NCBI GenBank assembly: GCA_910587305.1
Contig: CAJUKV010000001.1
Coordinates: forward strand, 162,631 to 226,630
Origin: an uncultured Lachnospiraceae bacterium
Lineage (GTDB): Bacteria > Bacillota > Clostridia > Lachnospirales > Lachnospiraceae
DNA: 64,000 nucleotides
Direction: 5' to 3'
The position numbers were made by a program, and so were the translations under genes. Numbering within the stretch: the stretch's first letter is position 1; every line of letters starts with the position of its first letter. Of this stretch, positions 54,136 through 63,442 are shown piece after piece. The notes under the pieces are model-generated. The model did not search any database. It worked only from the letters and a program-made list of their open reading frames with translations, and was not told the origin of the DNA.

Positions 54136-55089
54136 TTAATGCGCCTTTCTGAATATTCCTACGATTTCTCTCCCGAATCCCATATCCCCCAGCATACGGT
54201 AAATTTCCACAGTCCGCTCCATGGAGATGTCATGTAACAGGTTCTCAAGGCACACCGCCGTCTTATGCGCCGCTTTTCCTGTTTCCGGTCTTTCATAGTA
54301 ATTGGTAAACGGATTGACCAGTTGGAAGTCCACAAAAGTATCTCCATAAAAATCCAGGCATTCAAATCCATTGGCTTCAAGCCTTGCTATCATCCCCTCA
54401 CGGTTAAAATAACCTGTATGATCAGGGTCATCCAGCCAGTATTCTTCCTTCATTTCTCCTTTCTGCAAAAGCATTCTCTGCAGATTGGAATAATTATTTG
54501 CAACTTTTATTACCAAAATAGACTGCTTTGCCATAATCCCTTTAATCCTGTCCAGACAGACATCGATATCATCCACCATATCCAGCACACGGTCAACATT
54601 GACTACATCATAGACCTCTCCGCGCTCCGACATGGTGGGAAGCAGGGTTTCCATATCCCCTTTTTCAAAGAAGGAAAGCAAGGCCGGGTGGAAATGTTTA
54701 AGAGCATAGGAACCAATGTCAATCCCCTTTACCCTTTTGCCCTTGTCATGGAAAAACTGTAGTAAAAAGCCTTCGCCACAGCCGATATCCAGAAGTGAAT
54801 AATCTCCGCTCACGCCTGTTTTTGCAAGATTCTGCTCTATCACATAAGCCCTTTCCTCAATCTGATTATTCAGAAACTTAAGCTCCTCAGGCGGGTATTC
54901 CACTTTTTCATAGGTCGCCCCGGAATACTCCTGAAAATAATGCTCCTCAAAATTTGCATTCCTCTCCTCACGGGTATTCTGCCTGCGCAGTTCATAATAC
55001 CCATAATCGTTTAAATAGACCGGCTCGTATATGTCCTTTTTTTTAAGCTCCGGCAGCTCATTTATTTTCCATTCATCTTTTTGATACAT
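54136..55089 (-). CDS. class I SAM-dependent methyltransferase
   Basis: Protein of 317 residues with a Rossmann methyltransferase core: SAM motif LLDIGCGEGFLLQFF near residues 99-113, the acidic motif GIDIGSYAL, and VVNVDRVLDMV as motif II. An N-terminal helical region of about 95 residues and a C-terminal region of about 110 residues flank it. The layout recalls methyltransferases acting on small molecules or glycans; the substrate is unknown. AAGGAAGGATATCGGT precedes the ATG. It stands alone between gaps, so there is no operon clue. Confidence 0.8.
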   Translation of the reverse strand: MYQKDEWKINELPELKKKDIYEPVYLNDYGYYELRRQNTREERNANFEEHYFQEYSGATYEKVEYPPEELKFLNNQIEERAYVIEQNLAKTGVSGDYSLLDIGCGEGFLLQFFHDKGKRVKGIDIGSYALKHFHPALLSFFEKGDMETLLPTMSERGEVYDVVNVDRVLDMVDDIDVCLDRIKGIMAKQSILVIKVANNYSNLQRMLLQKGEMKEEYWLDDPDHTGYFNREGMIARLEANGFECLDFYGDTFVDFQLVNPFTNYYERPETGKAAHKTAVCLENLLHDISMERTVEIYRMLGDMGFGREIVGIFRKAH

Positions 55090-55450
55090 ACCGATATCCT
55101 TCCTTTCCTCCCATTCTTGAGATTGGGAGATTCATATGTTTCAACCTTTTGCTTTCCAGCTCTTATTATAACGAAAGACATAAAGGCTATGGTCTACTGT
55201 GAGTAGATTTTACCCTTTTCCATATGCTGTACCTTTTGATAAACAGATAAAATTTCATCATTTTTATTGTGCATAATGTCAGAGAAATTCTTGAAAGTAC
55301 AATGATATTGTAACATTCTGTAATTAACGAAAAAATATCAAAAAGTGCACATTTTGACATTTTATTAGTTGCTATATTTTTCCTGCCTATACTTTTTATG
55401 AGAAAATTTCAGAAAAGAAAAGATAGGAGCTTTGTATATATACGCAAAAC
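55090..55450. other. AT-rich gap with no gene
   Basis: About 360 bp between the methyltransferase start and the hisB terminator. I see no supported ORF. Part of it must hold the methyltransferase promoter, which I could not place with confidence. Confidence 0.5.
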
Positions 55451-55483
55451 GGGCCCCGAAATCTTAAAACTTTTTCGGAGCCC
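55451..55483 (-). terminator. terminator of hisB
   Basis: On the minus strand GGGCTCCGAAA pairs with TTTCGGGGCCC (one mismatch) around an A/T-rich loop and is followed by GTTTTGC. Confidence 0.7.
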
Positions 55484-55521
55484 ATAGAAAATTCATCATT
55501 ACTTTGTCGGAAAATATCTTT

Positions 55522-56115
55522 CTAAAGCACGCCCTTTGTTGACCACACCGAACCGTTCAGGCGATCCTCGTACATAGTAGCCATATCAAGAGCTTTGGCG
55601 AATGCCTTAAAGCTGCTCTCCGCAATATGGTGATTGTTGCTTCCCGAAATCTGCTTAATATGCAGATTCATGGATGCCGTATAGGAAACCGCATAGAAAA
55701 AGTCATGAATCATTTCCGTCTGCATGTTTCCTAAAAGAGGTACCGTATACTGGGCATTATAGGAAAAATAGGGTCTTCCGGAAAGATCCACGGCGCACAG
55801 CACAAGCGCCTCGTCCATGGGCAGCATGGCGCTCCCGTACCGTTTGATGGCTTTCTTGTCTCCCACCGCTTCTTTGAGGGCCTGTCCTAAAACAATACCA
55901 CAGTCTTCCACCGTATGATGGGAATCCACCTCAAGATCTCCCTTACAGATTAGTTCCAAATCAAAAAGACCATGACGGGCAAATCCGTTCAACATATGGT
56001 CAAAAAATCCTATTCCCGTGTCAAGATTGCACTTCCCGCTTCCATCCAGATTCAGAGTCAGCGAGATATCCGTTTCCTTTGTTACTCTTTTAATTGTTGC
56101 GATTCTGGGTTCCAT
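55522..56115 (-). CDS. hisB: imidazoleglycerol-phosphate dehydratase
   Basis: Sixth step of histidine synthesis. The two manganese-binding motifs are SHHTVEDCG and NHHIAESSFKA, which mark the two halves of the fold. I start it at ATG 56115 (197 residues) with GAGGAGGAAAAGG upstream; the reading from 56190 would overlap the GntR gene. It is the monofunctional form. It is unusual in being separated from other his genes and placed 13 bp after a GntR regulator. Confidence 0.95.
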   Translation of the reverse strand: MEPRIATIKRVTKETDISLTLNLDGSGKCNLDTGIGFFDHMLNGFARHGLFDLELICKGDLEVDSHHTVEDCGIVLGQALKEAVGDKKAIKRYGSAMLPMDEALVLCAVDLSGRPYFSYNAQYTVPLLGNMQTEMIHDFFYAVSYTASMNLHIKQISGSNNHHIAESSFKAFAKALDMATMYEDRLNGSVWSTKGVL

Positions 56116-56128
56116 AACCTTTTCCTCC

Positions 56129-56854
56129 TCATTTTCTTGGTAATATTGTTGAAAAGTAATATTTTGCGCCAATATAATAGCATTCCACATAGTAAAGCGG
56201 AGTCCCGTCCTCTAACTGCATGGTACACTCCATCCGGAGCACCGGGGAATCATGGGATATCCCCAGACTTTTCTGGATTTCAATGCCGGGCATATCGGCT
56301 TCCAGCTTAATTCTGCCATCCCCCATTTTATGATGATACACTTCTTCATAAATCTGGTACAGAGAGCTTGTATCGTCCAGATGTTTCTGTAGATTAGGGC
56401 ACAATTTCCGTGGGATGTAAGCAATCTCATAGGCCATAGGGCTCTCATCCCCTTTGCGGATTCTCGTAATCCGGTAACACTTCTCCTGCTCGCCGAGCAA
56501 AAGCTCTTTTACCACCTGCCGCCCGGGATTGCTGACCAGTTCGATGGAAATAATCTCTGAGGATGGGGAAATTCCTCTGCTTTTCATCTGCTCCGTAAAG
56601 CTTTCCATTTTAGAAAGCTGATAATCGGATTTTTTGTGCTTGACAAAAGTACCCAGAGCAGGCTTTTTCACAATATAATCTTCATTCTCCAGATGTGAAA
56701 GCGCCCTGCGGATAGTGTCTCTGCTTACGCCATACTCCTCCTGAAGCTCTTTCTCTGTCTTAAGCCGGTGCCCCTGCTTATACTCTCCGCTTTCAATCTT
56801 TTCCTTCAACTGCTTATAAATTATACGATATCGGGCTTCTTTTGCTTTTTCCAT
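56129..56854 (-). CDS. GntR-family transcriptional regulator with UTRA domain (HutC/FarR type)
   Basis: DNA-binding winged helix (residues 5-72; KTEKELQEEYGVSRDTIRRAL) followed by a UTRA effector-binding domain (about 90-235). I start it at ATG 56854 (241 residues) after GGAGATGAT; the reading to 56959 runs into a terminator. It probably controls the adjacent TIM-barrel/transporter unit in response to a sugar phosphate or related ligand, as is common for this family, but the ligand is not known. Confidence 0.9.
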   Translation of the reverse strand: MEKAKEARYRIIYKQLKEKIESGEYKQGHRLKTEKELQEEYGVSRDTIRRALSHLENEDYIVKKPALGTFVKHKKSDYQLSKMESFTEQMKSRGISPSSEIISIELVSNPGRQVVKELLLGEQEKCYRITRIRKGDESPMAYEIAYIPRKLCPNLQKHLDDTSSLYQIYEEVYHHKMGDGRIKLEADMPGIEIQKSLGISHDSPVLRMECTMQLEDGTPLYYVECYYIGAKYYFSTILPRK

Positions 56855-56930
56855 ATCATCTCCACAGTGAAATTCTGTTTCCGTTATTATTTTAAACCAG
56901 AAACTGCAACTTTTCCATCTCTTTTTTAAA

Positions 56931-56967
56931 AAAGGGCTTTGCCCTGAAAATTCAGGCAAAGCCCTTT
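56931..56967 (-). terminator. terminator between the TIM-barrel gene and the GntR gene
   Basis: A stem of about 17 bp (AAAGGGCTTTGCC with GGCAAAGCCCTTT plus inner CTGAA/TTCAG, one bulge) followed on the minus strand by TTTTTT. It separates the transporter-TIM-barrel unit from gntR-hisB, apart from possible readthrough. Confidence 0.85.
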
Positions 56968-57053
56968 GGCCACCTCTGTTGTCATGTTCCTACCGCCTGT
57001 GCCATAAATGCGTGGCCCTGGCCAAGCAGCTCCAAAACTACATATAAAAGAAT

Positions 57054-57893
57054 TTAAATATGCAAAAATTCTCTGGCTGCTGCCGCCACCGCTTTTCCGG
57101 CCATTCCGTCAATAGCCGTTCCAATCACCAGAATATTAACCCCAGTGTCCTTAAAAGCACGGAAATTGTCGATATTAATTCCGCCCTCCGCCAACGTAGG
57201 AACCTTCACTGCTTCTACCATCGCGCACAGTCTTTCCTTCAATACCTGTGGAATCTGTCCCGCATCGATCCCCTCATAGCTCATGCCTGTCATAAGGCCA
57301 ATCATATCTGTTCCTATTTCTTCCATTTGCCTCGCCAGACGCGCCACCTCTTCCGGCTTTTCAGCGGAAATGCCAAAAGTATGAAGATCCGTAGGCAGCC
57401 CAATATAAGCGTCCACACACAACCCATATTTATGCGCCTTTTTTACCAGCTCCTCCAGATCGTAAAGGGAGGACTTGTGGGTGTGCAATCCATCCGCACC
57501 GGCTCTGGCCATCATTAGGAAATCCTCGTCTGTAAGAGGCATCGGCAAAATCTCTGTGAATCCTCCGGGAATACCGGTGGTAATATAAATATCTTTTCCA
57601 ACCACGCTTCTAACGCCCTGTGTCACCTCTGCCATCTGCGCTACCGTAATCCCATAGCGGACCTGCTCCGCCTCATGCATGGTCGTTACGCCCTTATAGC
57701 CTCTGGCCAGTGCAACAGCAGGATGATTTGGCTCTAACATTTTAATCCCCGCATCTACCACCGCCTTGGCCATACGGGCGTCATCTCCTGTAATGCCCGT
57801 ACTGAGAATGGTGTGGCCTCCTCCTGCTTCAATCGCCTTTTTTACTTTTTCCATAGCGGCACTCATTTTCCGTGCCATGTCATTTGTGTACAT
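57054..57893 (-). CDS. TIM-barrel protein of the ribulose-phosphate-binding type, function unknown
   Basis: Protein of 279 residues with a beta/alpha-barrel pattern. Late strands carry phosphate-binding-type motifs TLAEGGINIDNF and ILVIGTAIDGM. Other features are GADGLHTHKSSLYDL and IYITTGIPGG. This resembles DUF7916-like or aldolase/epimerase barrels; the reaction is unknown. ATG 57893 has GGAGGAGAATT upstream. It lies 50 bp after the EIIC-like transporter gene, with a terminator behind, so the two form one unit and may act on the imported compound. Confidence 0.7.
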   Translation of the reverse strand: MYTNDMARKMSAAMEKVKKAIEAGGGHTILSTGITGDDARMAKAVVDAGIKMLEPNHPAVALARGYKGVTTMHEAEQVRYGITVAQMAEVTQGVRSVVGKDIYITTGIPGGFTEILPMPLTDEDFLMMARAGADGLHTHKSSLYDLEELVKKAHKYGLCVDAYIGLPTDLHTFGISAEKPEEVARLARQMEEIGTDMIGLMTGMSYEGIDAGQIPQVLKERLCAMVEAVKVPTLAEGGINIDNFRAFKDTGVNILVIGTAIDGMAGKAVAAAAREFLHI

Positions 57894-57943
57894 AATTCTC
57901 CTCCATACTAACAAAAAAGTCAACTAAGCTGTCATTATCCACC

Positions 57944-59497
57944 TTATTTATTGCGCTCGGAAAGATTGCAGATTACCGTAAGGACAGCCTGCATTGCCAC
58001 TGCAACTACCATGCAGACAACTGCCAGAACCGCTTTGTCGTTGGACATAAACGGAGCCAAAAAGCAAGGCACATATGCCGTACATTTCACGTCGAACATT
58101 CCGATAAGAAGACCTGTCACCGTAGCCGACGCAATCACAGAGGCAAAGATTTTTTTACTTGCAAACATAAAAGGATATGCCGCCTCCACAAAGGTTCCGA
58201 ACCCAAGATTGATAATAATATTGGGAATGCTGGTCACGCGATCGCCGTCCTTCTTAGGCGCAATGATATTTCCAAGCTGAAGACCTGCGCAAACCATAAC
58301 CATGGAGCAAAGATCGATACATCCCAGGAAACTGAAACCGGTAGATTCCATTTCCAAAAGAATAATAGGAAGGATTGCCGCATGATACACGCCGCCCATG
58401 ATGGCAAACCAGATGGCAAATCCGGCAATAGCGCCTGCCAAAATGGGGTTTACTGCCAATGCCCAGTCAATGGCCGCTTTGATCATATTTCCAATCCACA
58501 GTGCAACCGGAGCTATCAGGAACATCCCGATAAACCCGGCGGCAAGCCCTGCAATTCCACCCGCCGCAATATTGGCAGTGGTACCGGGTACTTTGTATTT
58601 GAAACAAAGAGAAATAATATAATAGGCAAAAATTCCTGCTATGATACCTGTACAGAGCCCCCCTATGATGCCTCCGTCAATGGAAAGCGCCCCTGCAACA
58701 ATTCCTGCAACAATTCCCACTTCATCCAGCCCGGATACCTGCTTAGCAGCAATAGCTGCCAGAATTATGGGAAGATAGCCTACCAGTGTATTAAAAACTT
58801 CCTCCAGCACGCTAAGCCCCGGAATCTTACTCAGCGCCAGGCAAAGCGCCATGGCGATAAAGCCAGGCATGGACGCCATCATAATCCCTCTGAAATTGAT
58901 TCTTTTCCACACACTGCCTTCCTGAACCTGTCCGCCGCCTGATGAACCGATGATAGGAGAATATTTCAGCTTCCATTCCTTTGATAAAGCCGAAACCGCG
59001 GAGATCGCCCGTGTCCTGTTTGTGGTCCCTGTGGTTCCTGATGCTGCGATCACGCGGCAGCCCATAGCCTGCGTATTTGCCATGGAGGTTCCGCCTGTGC
59101 CTGCACAGGGAATTTTCTTTTCTGCAGCCGCCGTCAGCGCCTGATGATTAACCCCATTTGGATCACAGCTTAAAAGCATGATGCCGTCAATCTCACCTTT
59201 TCTGATCAGCTCCGCCAGCTCCTGATCCGTCTCCTCTGCCATCCGGTTAATTTCTTTTAAGGTTTTTTCTTCACTGCTTCCTATTGTGTTTTTACCTGAA
59301 AGCGTCCACAGTCTGGCTTTGGCGTCCATGGAAATATTGTCCATGGAGGTACTTGTTCCGATAAACTGAACGTAGGAGACTTCGATTCCGGCAGATTCCG
59401 CCTGAACGAACACCTCATGCATCATTTTTTCCGGATCTGCGCCGCCCTGATTATACAAATTTCCGCCGCTGCTTCCAATAATTGCTAAATGTTTCAT
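57944..59497 (-). CDS. EIIC-like membrane transporter with an N-terminal soluble domain
   Basis: Protein of 517 residues. Residues 1-185 form a soluble domain (IIGSSGGNLYNQGG, then IMLLSCDPNGVNHQAL and AASGTTGTTNRTRA). A short linker repeats the GSSGGGQVQEG theme. Residues about 200-510 are a hydrophobic region of about ten segments like fructose-type PTS EIIC permeases (MPGFIAMALCLALSKIPG, GGIIGGLCTGIIAGI). No IIA or IIB domain, and no conserved IIB Cys, is seen in the protein or the neighbours. AGGAGGGCGGAAG precedes the ATG. The substrate is unknown. Confidence 0.7.
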   Translation of the reverse strand: MKHLAIIGSSGGNLYNQGGADPEKMMHEVFVQAESAGIEVSYVQFIGTSTSMDNISMDAKARLWTLSGKNTIGSSEEKTLKEINRMAEETDQELAELIRKGEIDGIMLLSCDPNGVNHQALTAAAEKKIPCAGTGGTSMANTQAMGCRVIAASGTTGTTNRTRAISAVSALSKEWKLKYSPIIGSSGGGQVQEGSVWKRINFRGIMMASMPGFIAMALCLALSKIPGLSVLEEVFNTLVGYLPIILAAIAAKQVSGLDEVGIVAGIVAGALSIDGGIIGGLCTGIIAGIFAYYIISLCFKYKVPGTTANIAAGGIAGLAAGFIGMFLIAPVALWIGNMIKAAIDWALAVNPILAGAIAGFAIWFAIMGGVYHAAILPIILLEMESTGFSFLGCIDLCSMVMVCAGLQLGNIIAPKKDGDRVTSIPNIIINLGFGTFVEAAYPFMFASKKIFASVIASATVTGLLIGMFDVKCTAYVPCFLAPFMSNDKAVLAVVCMVVAVAMQAVLTVICNLSERNK

Positions 59498-59826
59498 CTT
59501 CCGCCCTCCTTATGTATGTTCGTACTCGTTTTTACAAGCTACCTACACGATATCATAATATACGTACATTTGTAAATCGGATGAATCGCCAATAAAAAAG
59601 TTAATATTTGTGCATTATGCACAATAAATGTGATTTAAATTTGTATATTATATACATTTTGTTTCTTATGAATGCATTCATTTACTCTCAAATGTATGGT
59701 TTTTATCCATTTAATTTTCTTTATTTGGATCTAAACAATCAAGTAGGAAAGACTTTCTCCCTATTTAGCGCGTGGGGCATTTGTTGCATAGCAGCGGTTT
59801 TCCTCATGCTCCCCATGCACAAAACA
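59498..59826. other. gap upstream of the transporter gene
   Basis: It should hold the transporter promoter; TTTACA at about 59575 with an AT-rich spacer and a TATCGT-like -10 is a weak candidate, near ATACGTA/TACGTAT-like repeats that could bind the GntR protein. The plus-strand ORF of 101 codons here has no ribosome binding site and overlaps the ctpA terminator, so I do not accept it. Confidence 0.45.
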
Positions 59827-59862
59827 AAAAAGTATAGAAGAAATTTCATCTTCCATACTTTT
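59827..59862 (-). terminator. terminator of ctpA
   Basis: AAAAGTATGGAAGA pairs with TCTTCTATACTTTT (one mismatch) around a 7-nt loop, followed on the minus strand by TTGTTTTG. Confidence 0.75.
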
Positions 59863-59909
59863 CCATTTTTTAATATTAAAAACTCTTTTTTTAATTGTTT
59901 TTCTAAGCT

Positions 59910-61214
59910 TTAACCTATTTCCTTTTTTAATATTTCTATCGCCTTTTCCACCTGATTATCGCTTTCGTCAGCCTCATTGGCATCATAATCATATTCCAGC
60001 TCAATATCCGGCTCAATCCCTACACCATGAATATTTCTTCCGGTAGGTGTATAATAAGCGCTGATGGTCAGCTTAAGAGCTGTTCCATCCTCCAGCCGGT
60101 GTATCTGCTGGACAATCCCTTTTCCGTACGTGGTCGTCCCGACCAGCGTTCCTTTATGGTAGTCCTGAATCGCCCCTGCCAATATCTCCGACGCGCTTGC
60201 TGAATATTCATTTACTAATACTACCAGCGGAATATCCAGCTCCCTGTCCCCATCGCAGGTATATTCCTTACGCGTTCCCTGTTTATCCTCCGTATAGACA
60301 ATAAGACCCTTCGGCAAAATTTTTCTTGCGATTTCAACTACTGCGCTGAGATCGCCGCCAGGATTGCTGCGCAAATCAAGTATCATTCCTTCCATACCGT
60401 TCCCACGCAGCTCTGCCATTGCCTCCGTATATTGATCTACCGTCACAGTGTCAAATTCCCGAATACGCAGGTAACCAATATTGTCGGCGTCCTCCAGCAT
60501 ACCGCTGTCCACGGTTGTCGTTTCAAGCCGCTTACTGCGCTTTATCTCCAGTCTCTGGAAATCCACCTCGCCTTCCCTGTAAATAGTCAGACGTACCGTA
60601 GTTCCTTCCCGTCCCTTTACCAGACTGACCACCTGTGTCAGGCTCATTCCCTGGGTTGACTCCCCGTCAACCTCGTAAATGATATCTCCTTCCCGCAAGC
60701 CTGCTTCTTCCGCAGGAGATTTTTCCATAACGCCATTAATCATAGCCATATTCATCTGCTTACTCATAGAAATGTAAGCGCCAATTCCGTAAGAAATTCC
60801 CTGGTTACTGTTTATTACTTCTTCCAGTTCTTCCCTGGAATAATATTCGGAGTAAGGATCGCCTAAGGAATTTACCATCCCCTTATAGATACCTTCCCGC
60901 AATTCTTCCTCATCTACCTTATCTTCATAGTAGTAATACTCGCTGATGGCATCTTCGATAACCTTCATCTTTTCAAAGGTGTCAGTGGTTATTACACTTT
61001 TCCGGTTACTTTCCGCCGCCGCATCCACTGCCCGTCCCTTATATAACCGGTAAAGCGCTCCTCCTGCACAAACACAGGTAAAAAGCAAAGAAATAATAAG
61101 CATTCCTGTAATCAGACCCTTCAAAAAATCTCCGGAATGTCTTTTGTTTTCGCTTTCCTTAACCGGTTCCTCCTGCTCCCAGGTTCTTTTGTCTGTTTCC
61201 TCTGATTTATCCAC
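59910..61214 (-). CDS. ctpA: S41 family carboxyl-terminal processing protease
   Basis: Membrane-anchored serine protease with one N-terminal membrane segment (about 32-52), a PDZ domain (about 130-215; GLREGDIIYEVDG) and the S41 domain with Ser in YSASASEILAG and Lys in TTYGKGIVQ. The length of 434 residues is typical. The start is GTG 61214 with GGAGAG upstream. It follows the peptidoglycan hydrolase gene in the ftsEX cluster, as ctpB-type proteases often do, and may process it or related wall proteins. Confidence 0.92.
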   Translation of the reverse strand: MDKSEETDKRTWEQEEPVKESENKRHSGDFLKGLITGMLIISLLFTCVCAGGALYRLYKGRAVDAAAESNRKSVITTDTFEKMKVIEDAISEYYYYEDKVDEEELREGIYKGMVNSLGDPYSEYYSREELEEVINSNQGISYGIGAYISMSKQMNMAMINGVMEKSPAEEAGLREGDIIYEVDGESTQGMSLTQVVSLVKGREGTTVRLTIYREGEVDFQRLEIKRSKRLETTTVDSGMLEDADNIGYLRIREFDTVTVDQYTEAMAELRGNGMEGMILDLRSNPGGDLSAVVEIARKILPKGLIVYTEDKQGTRKEYTCDGDRELDIPLVVLVNEYSASASEILAGAIQDYHKGTLVGTTTYGKGIVQQIHRLEDGTALKLTISAYYTPTGRNIHGVGIEPDIELEYDYDANEADESDNQVEKAIEILKKEIG

Positions 61215-61311
61215 GCAAATCTCTCCATTTCGAATTTTTATTTAGAAATTCCCCATACTTTCGGTCAAAAACCCGCAAATTTAGGTGCGGGCACAAATTT
61301 GCTAATTACAT

Positions 61312-62532
61312 TTAGCCGCCTAAATAATTCCTCGGATTTACATAACTTCCATTCAGCCTCACGCCAAAGTGCAAATGGTTCCCTGTGGAACGCCCTGTGC
61401 TTCCCACCGCGGCAATCTTCGCCCCCTTTGATACTTCCGCCCCCTTAGAAACGTAAAGGGCGGATGCATGCATATAAATGGTATACAGGCCGTCGCCGTG
61501 ATCTATCATAATATAGTTTCCCATACTACCGCTGTAAGCTGCCGCTACCACTGTCCCGTCATATGCCGCCAGAATCGGACTCCCCCCCGGAGCTGCCATA
61601 TCCAGTCCATTGTGGAACTTGGTAACCTTTAAAATAGGGTGTGGGCGATTTCCATATTCATCCGAAATCCTTGTATAAGAGGGAGCCGGCCAGGCAAACA
61701 TACCTCCGTCATACCTGCGGGCCTGTTCGGCCGCCAGCTTCTTCTTTTCCTCCGCAACCGCTGCCTCCAGCGCCGCAATGGTTTCATTCTCCGCTGCAAT
61801 GCTGGCCTCGTATTCCTTAATCGCCGCCTCCTGGCTTTGAATATCTCCTGACACCTTATAAATTTCATGTTCCTTGGTTGCAATCAGCTCATTTAAAGAA
61901 GCCTCCTCCTCCTTGGCCGCCGCTTTTGCTTCCTCCAATACATCCTTTTCTTCTTCTAGTCCTTCCTTACAAAGAGCCACATATTCCGCATACGCCACAT
62001 ACTCATCCAGCATCTTCCTGTCATAGGAGGAAAGCATTTCTATGTAATCTGCCTTATTGAGCATATCGCCAAAGCTTTTCGCTCCCATAAAAAGCTCTAA
62101 AAACAGAGTATCCCCTTTTTCATACATAAACTTAATGCGGCTTTTCATGGCCTCATACTGGGTCTGCTGGGTATCGATGGCTTCCTCGAGCTCCTTTGTT
62201 TTTGCCTCAATCTCCTTTTCCTTTTCCTCCACCATTGCCTTCAGTTCATCCAGTTTCGCCTGAATATTCGCCAAATCCGCGTCAAGCTCCGCCACATAAT
62301 TTGCCAGATCCGCTTTGGAAGCTTCCAGCTTCTTTTTCAATGCTTTTACATCCGTAAGCCCGCTCTGCAGTGCTTTTTTTTCTTCCTTTGCCTTATCAAT
62401 TTCCGCTTCTTTCTTTTTAATGCTGTCATTGGTCAATTCGCTGGCATAAGCAGTTGTTTCACATTTACAGGCAATTCCCAAAACAAGTCCAAGGCAAATC
62501 AGCACACAGGCCATATTTCTCCATCGCTTCAT
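61312..62532 (-). CDS. secreted M23 peptidoglycan hydrolase with coiled coil (EnvC/PcsB-like)
   Basis: Protein of 406 residues: signal peptide (hydrophobic 8-22), a long coiled coil (about 35-265, rich in Glu/Lys/Ala) and a C-terminal M23 domain with zinc ligands in HNGLDMAAPGG and HLHFGVRLNG. Coiled-coil hydrolases of this type are opened by FtsEX during division. It lies 13 bp after ftsX, which supports that role. GAGGTGAATGG precedes the ATG. Confidence 0.9.
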   Translation of the reverse strand: MKRWRNMACVLICLGLVLGIACKCETTAYASELTNDSIKKKEAEIDKAKEEKKALQSGLTDVKALKKKLEASKADLANYVAELDADLANIQAKLDELKAMVEEKEKEIEAKTKELEEAIDTQQTQYEAMKSRIKFMYEKGDTLFLELFMGAKSFGDMLNKADYIEMLSSYDRKMLDEYVAYAEYVALCKEGLEEEKDVLEEAKAAAKEEEASLNELIATKEHEIYKVSGDIQSQEAAIKEYEASIAAENETIAALEAAVAEEKKKLAAEQARRYDGGMFAWPAPSYTRISDEYGNRPHPILKVTKFHNGLDMAAPGGSPILAAYDGTVVAAAYSGSMGNYIMIDHGDGLYTIYMHASALYVSKGAEVSKGAKIAAVGSTGRSTGNHLHFGVRLNGSYVNPRNYLGG

Positions 62533-62545
62533 CCATTCACCTCAA

Positions 62546-63442
62546 TCACACCTTAAGATGTTTCCTGACCGTAGTCACACTGCCTAAAAATCCCATGCCT
62601 ACTCCCATAATAATGGATGCCGGCAGCAAAGTATTGAAAATAACTTCCACTGGCAAAAAAGATAATAATTTTGTCAAAATAGAAAATCTTAACATAATAT
62701 ATTCAATCACTTTTTCATAAAGAACATACAGAATCCCAATCGGTATCAATGCGCCGACCATTCCAATCATCATGCCCTCAATGACAAACGGCGCACGCAC
62801 AAAAAAATCTGTGGCGCCAATGTATTTCATAATATTAATTTCTTCCTTTCGCACTGAAATCCCAATTGTTACCGTATTACTTATAAGGAAAATAGATACC
62901 GCAAATAAAATAGCTATGATGCCTACCGAAATGTATGCCACCAGCGCGTTCACTCCCGTAAGAGTAGAGGCCATAACCTCAGATCTGTTTACCAGCCTGA
63001 TTCCTTCCGTCTCCTCCAGATAGGTTACCAGTGCGGGCTGCATAGACACGTCGCTTAAGTAAATTTCGTAGCTGGCCGAATTTTCCAATGGATTCTCCGT
63101 AAAGCCATCCGAATATTCGCCAAGGTATTCTTCTTTAAACTCCGCCCATGCTTCATCCGCTGATTTGAATACTATTTTTGAAACTTCCGTGCGTTTTTCA
63201 ATCATTGCGCCTATTTCCTGGATCCGTTCCTGACTGATACCATTGTCAAAAAAGACCGTTACCGACATTCCTTCTTCCGCATTCTTTACAATACTCTGGA
63301 AGTTCATCACGATGGCATAAAACAGTCCAAACAAAAATAAACAAGCGCCAATCGTGGCTATAGACGCCAATGAAAACCATTTATTCCTGAAAATATTGAT
63401 AATTCCCTGTTTGATAGTATAAAAAAATGTACTAATCCTCAT
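62546..63442 (-). CDS. ftsX: cell division ABC transporter permease FtsX
   Basis: Membrane subunit of the FtsEX complex, which switches peptidoglycan hydrolases on at the septum. There are four membrane segments (about 22-45, 170-190, 215-240, 265-285) and an extracytoplasmic domain of about 110 residues between the first two. The length of 298 residues is typical. The start overlaps the ftsE end by 11 bases. Confidence 0.94.
   Translation of the reverse strand: MRISTFFYTIKQGIINIFRNKWFSLASIATIGACLFLFGLFYAIVMNFQSIVKNAEEGMSVTVFFDNGISQERIQEIGAMIEKRTEVSKIVFKSADEAWAEFKEEYLGEYSDGFTENPLENSASYEIYLSDVSMQPALVTYLEETEGIRLVNRSEVMASTLTGVNALVAYISVGIIAILFAVSIFLISNTVTIGISVRKEEINIMKYIGATDFFVRAPFVIEGMMIGMVGALIPIGILYVLYEKVIEYIMLRFSILTKLLSFLPVEVIFNTLLPASIIMGVGMGFLGSVTTVRKHLKV

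Noticed and set aside
59608..59913. Plus-strand ORF of 101 codons between the transporter and ctpA
   Set aside because: There is no ribosome binding site, the composition follows the AT-rich DNA, and it overlaps the ctpA terminator and 3' end.
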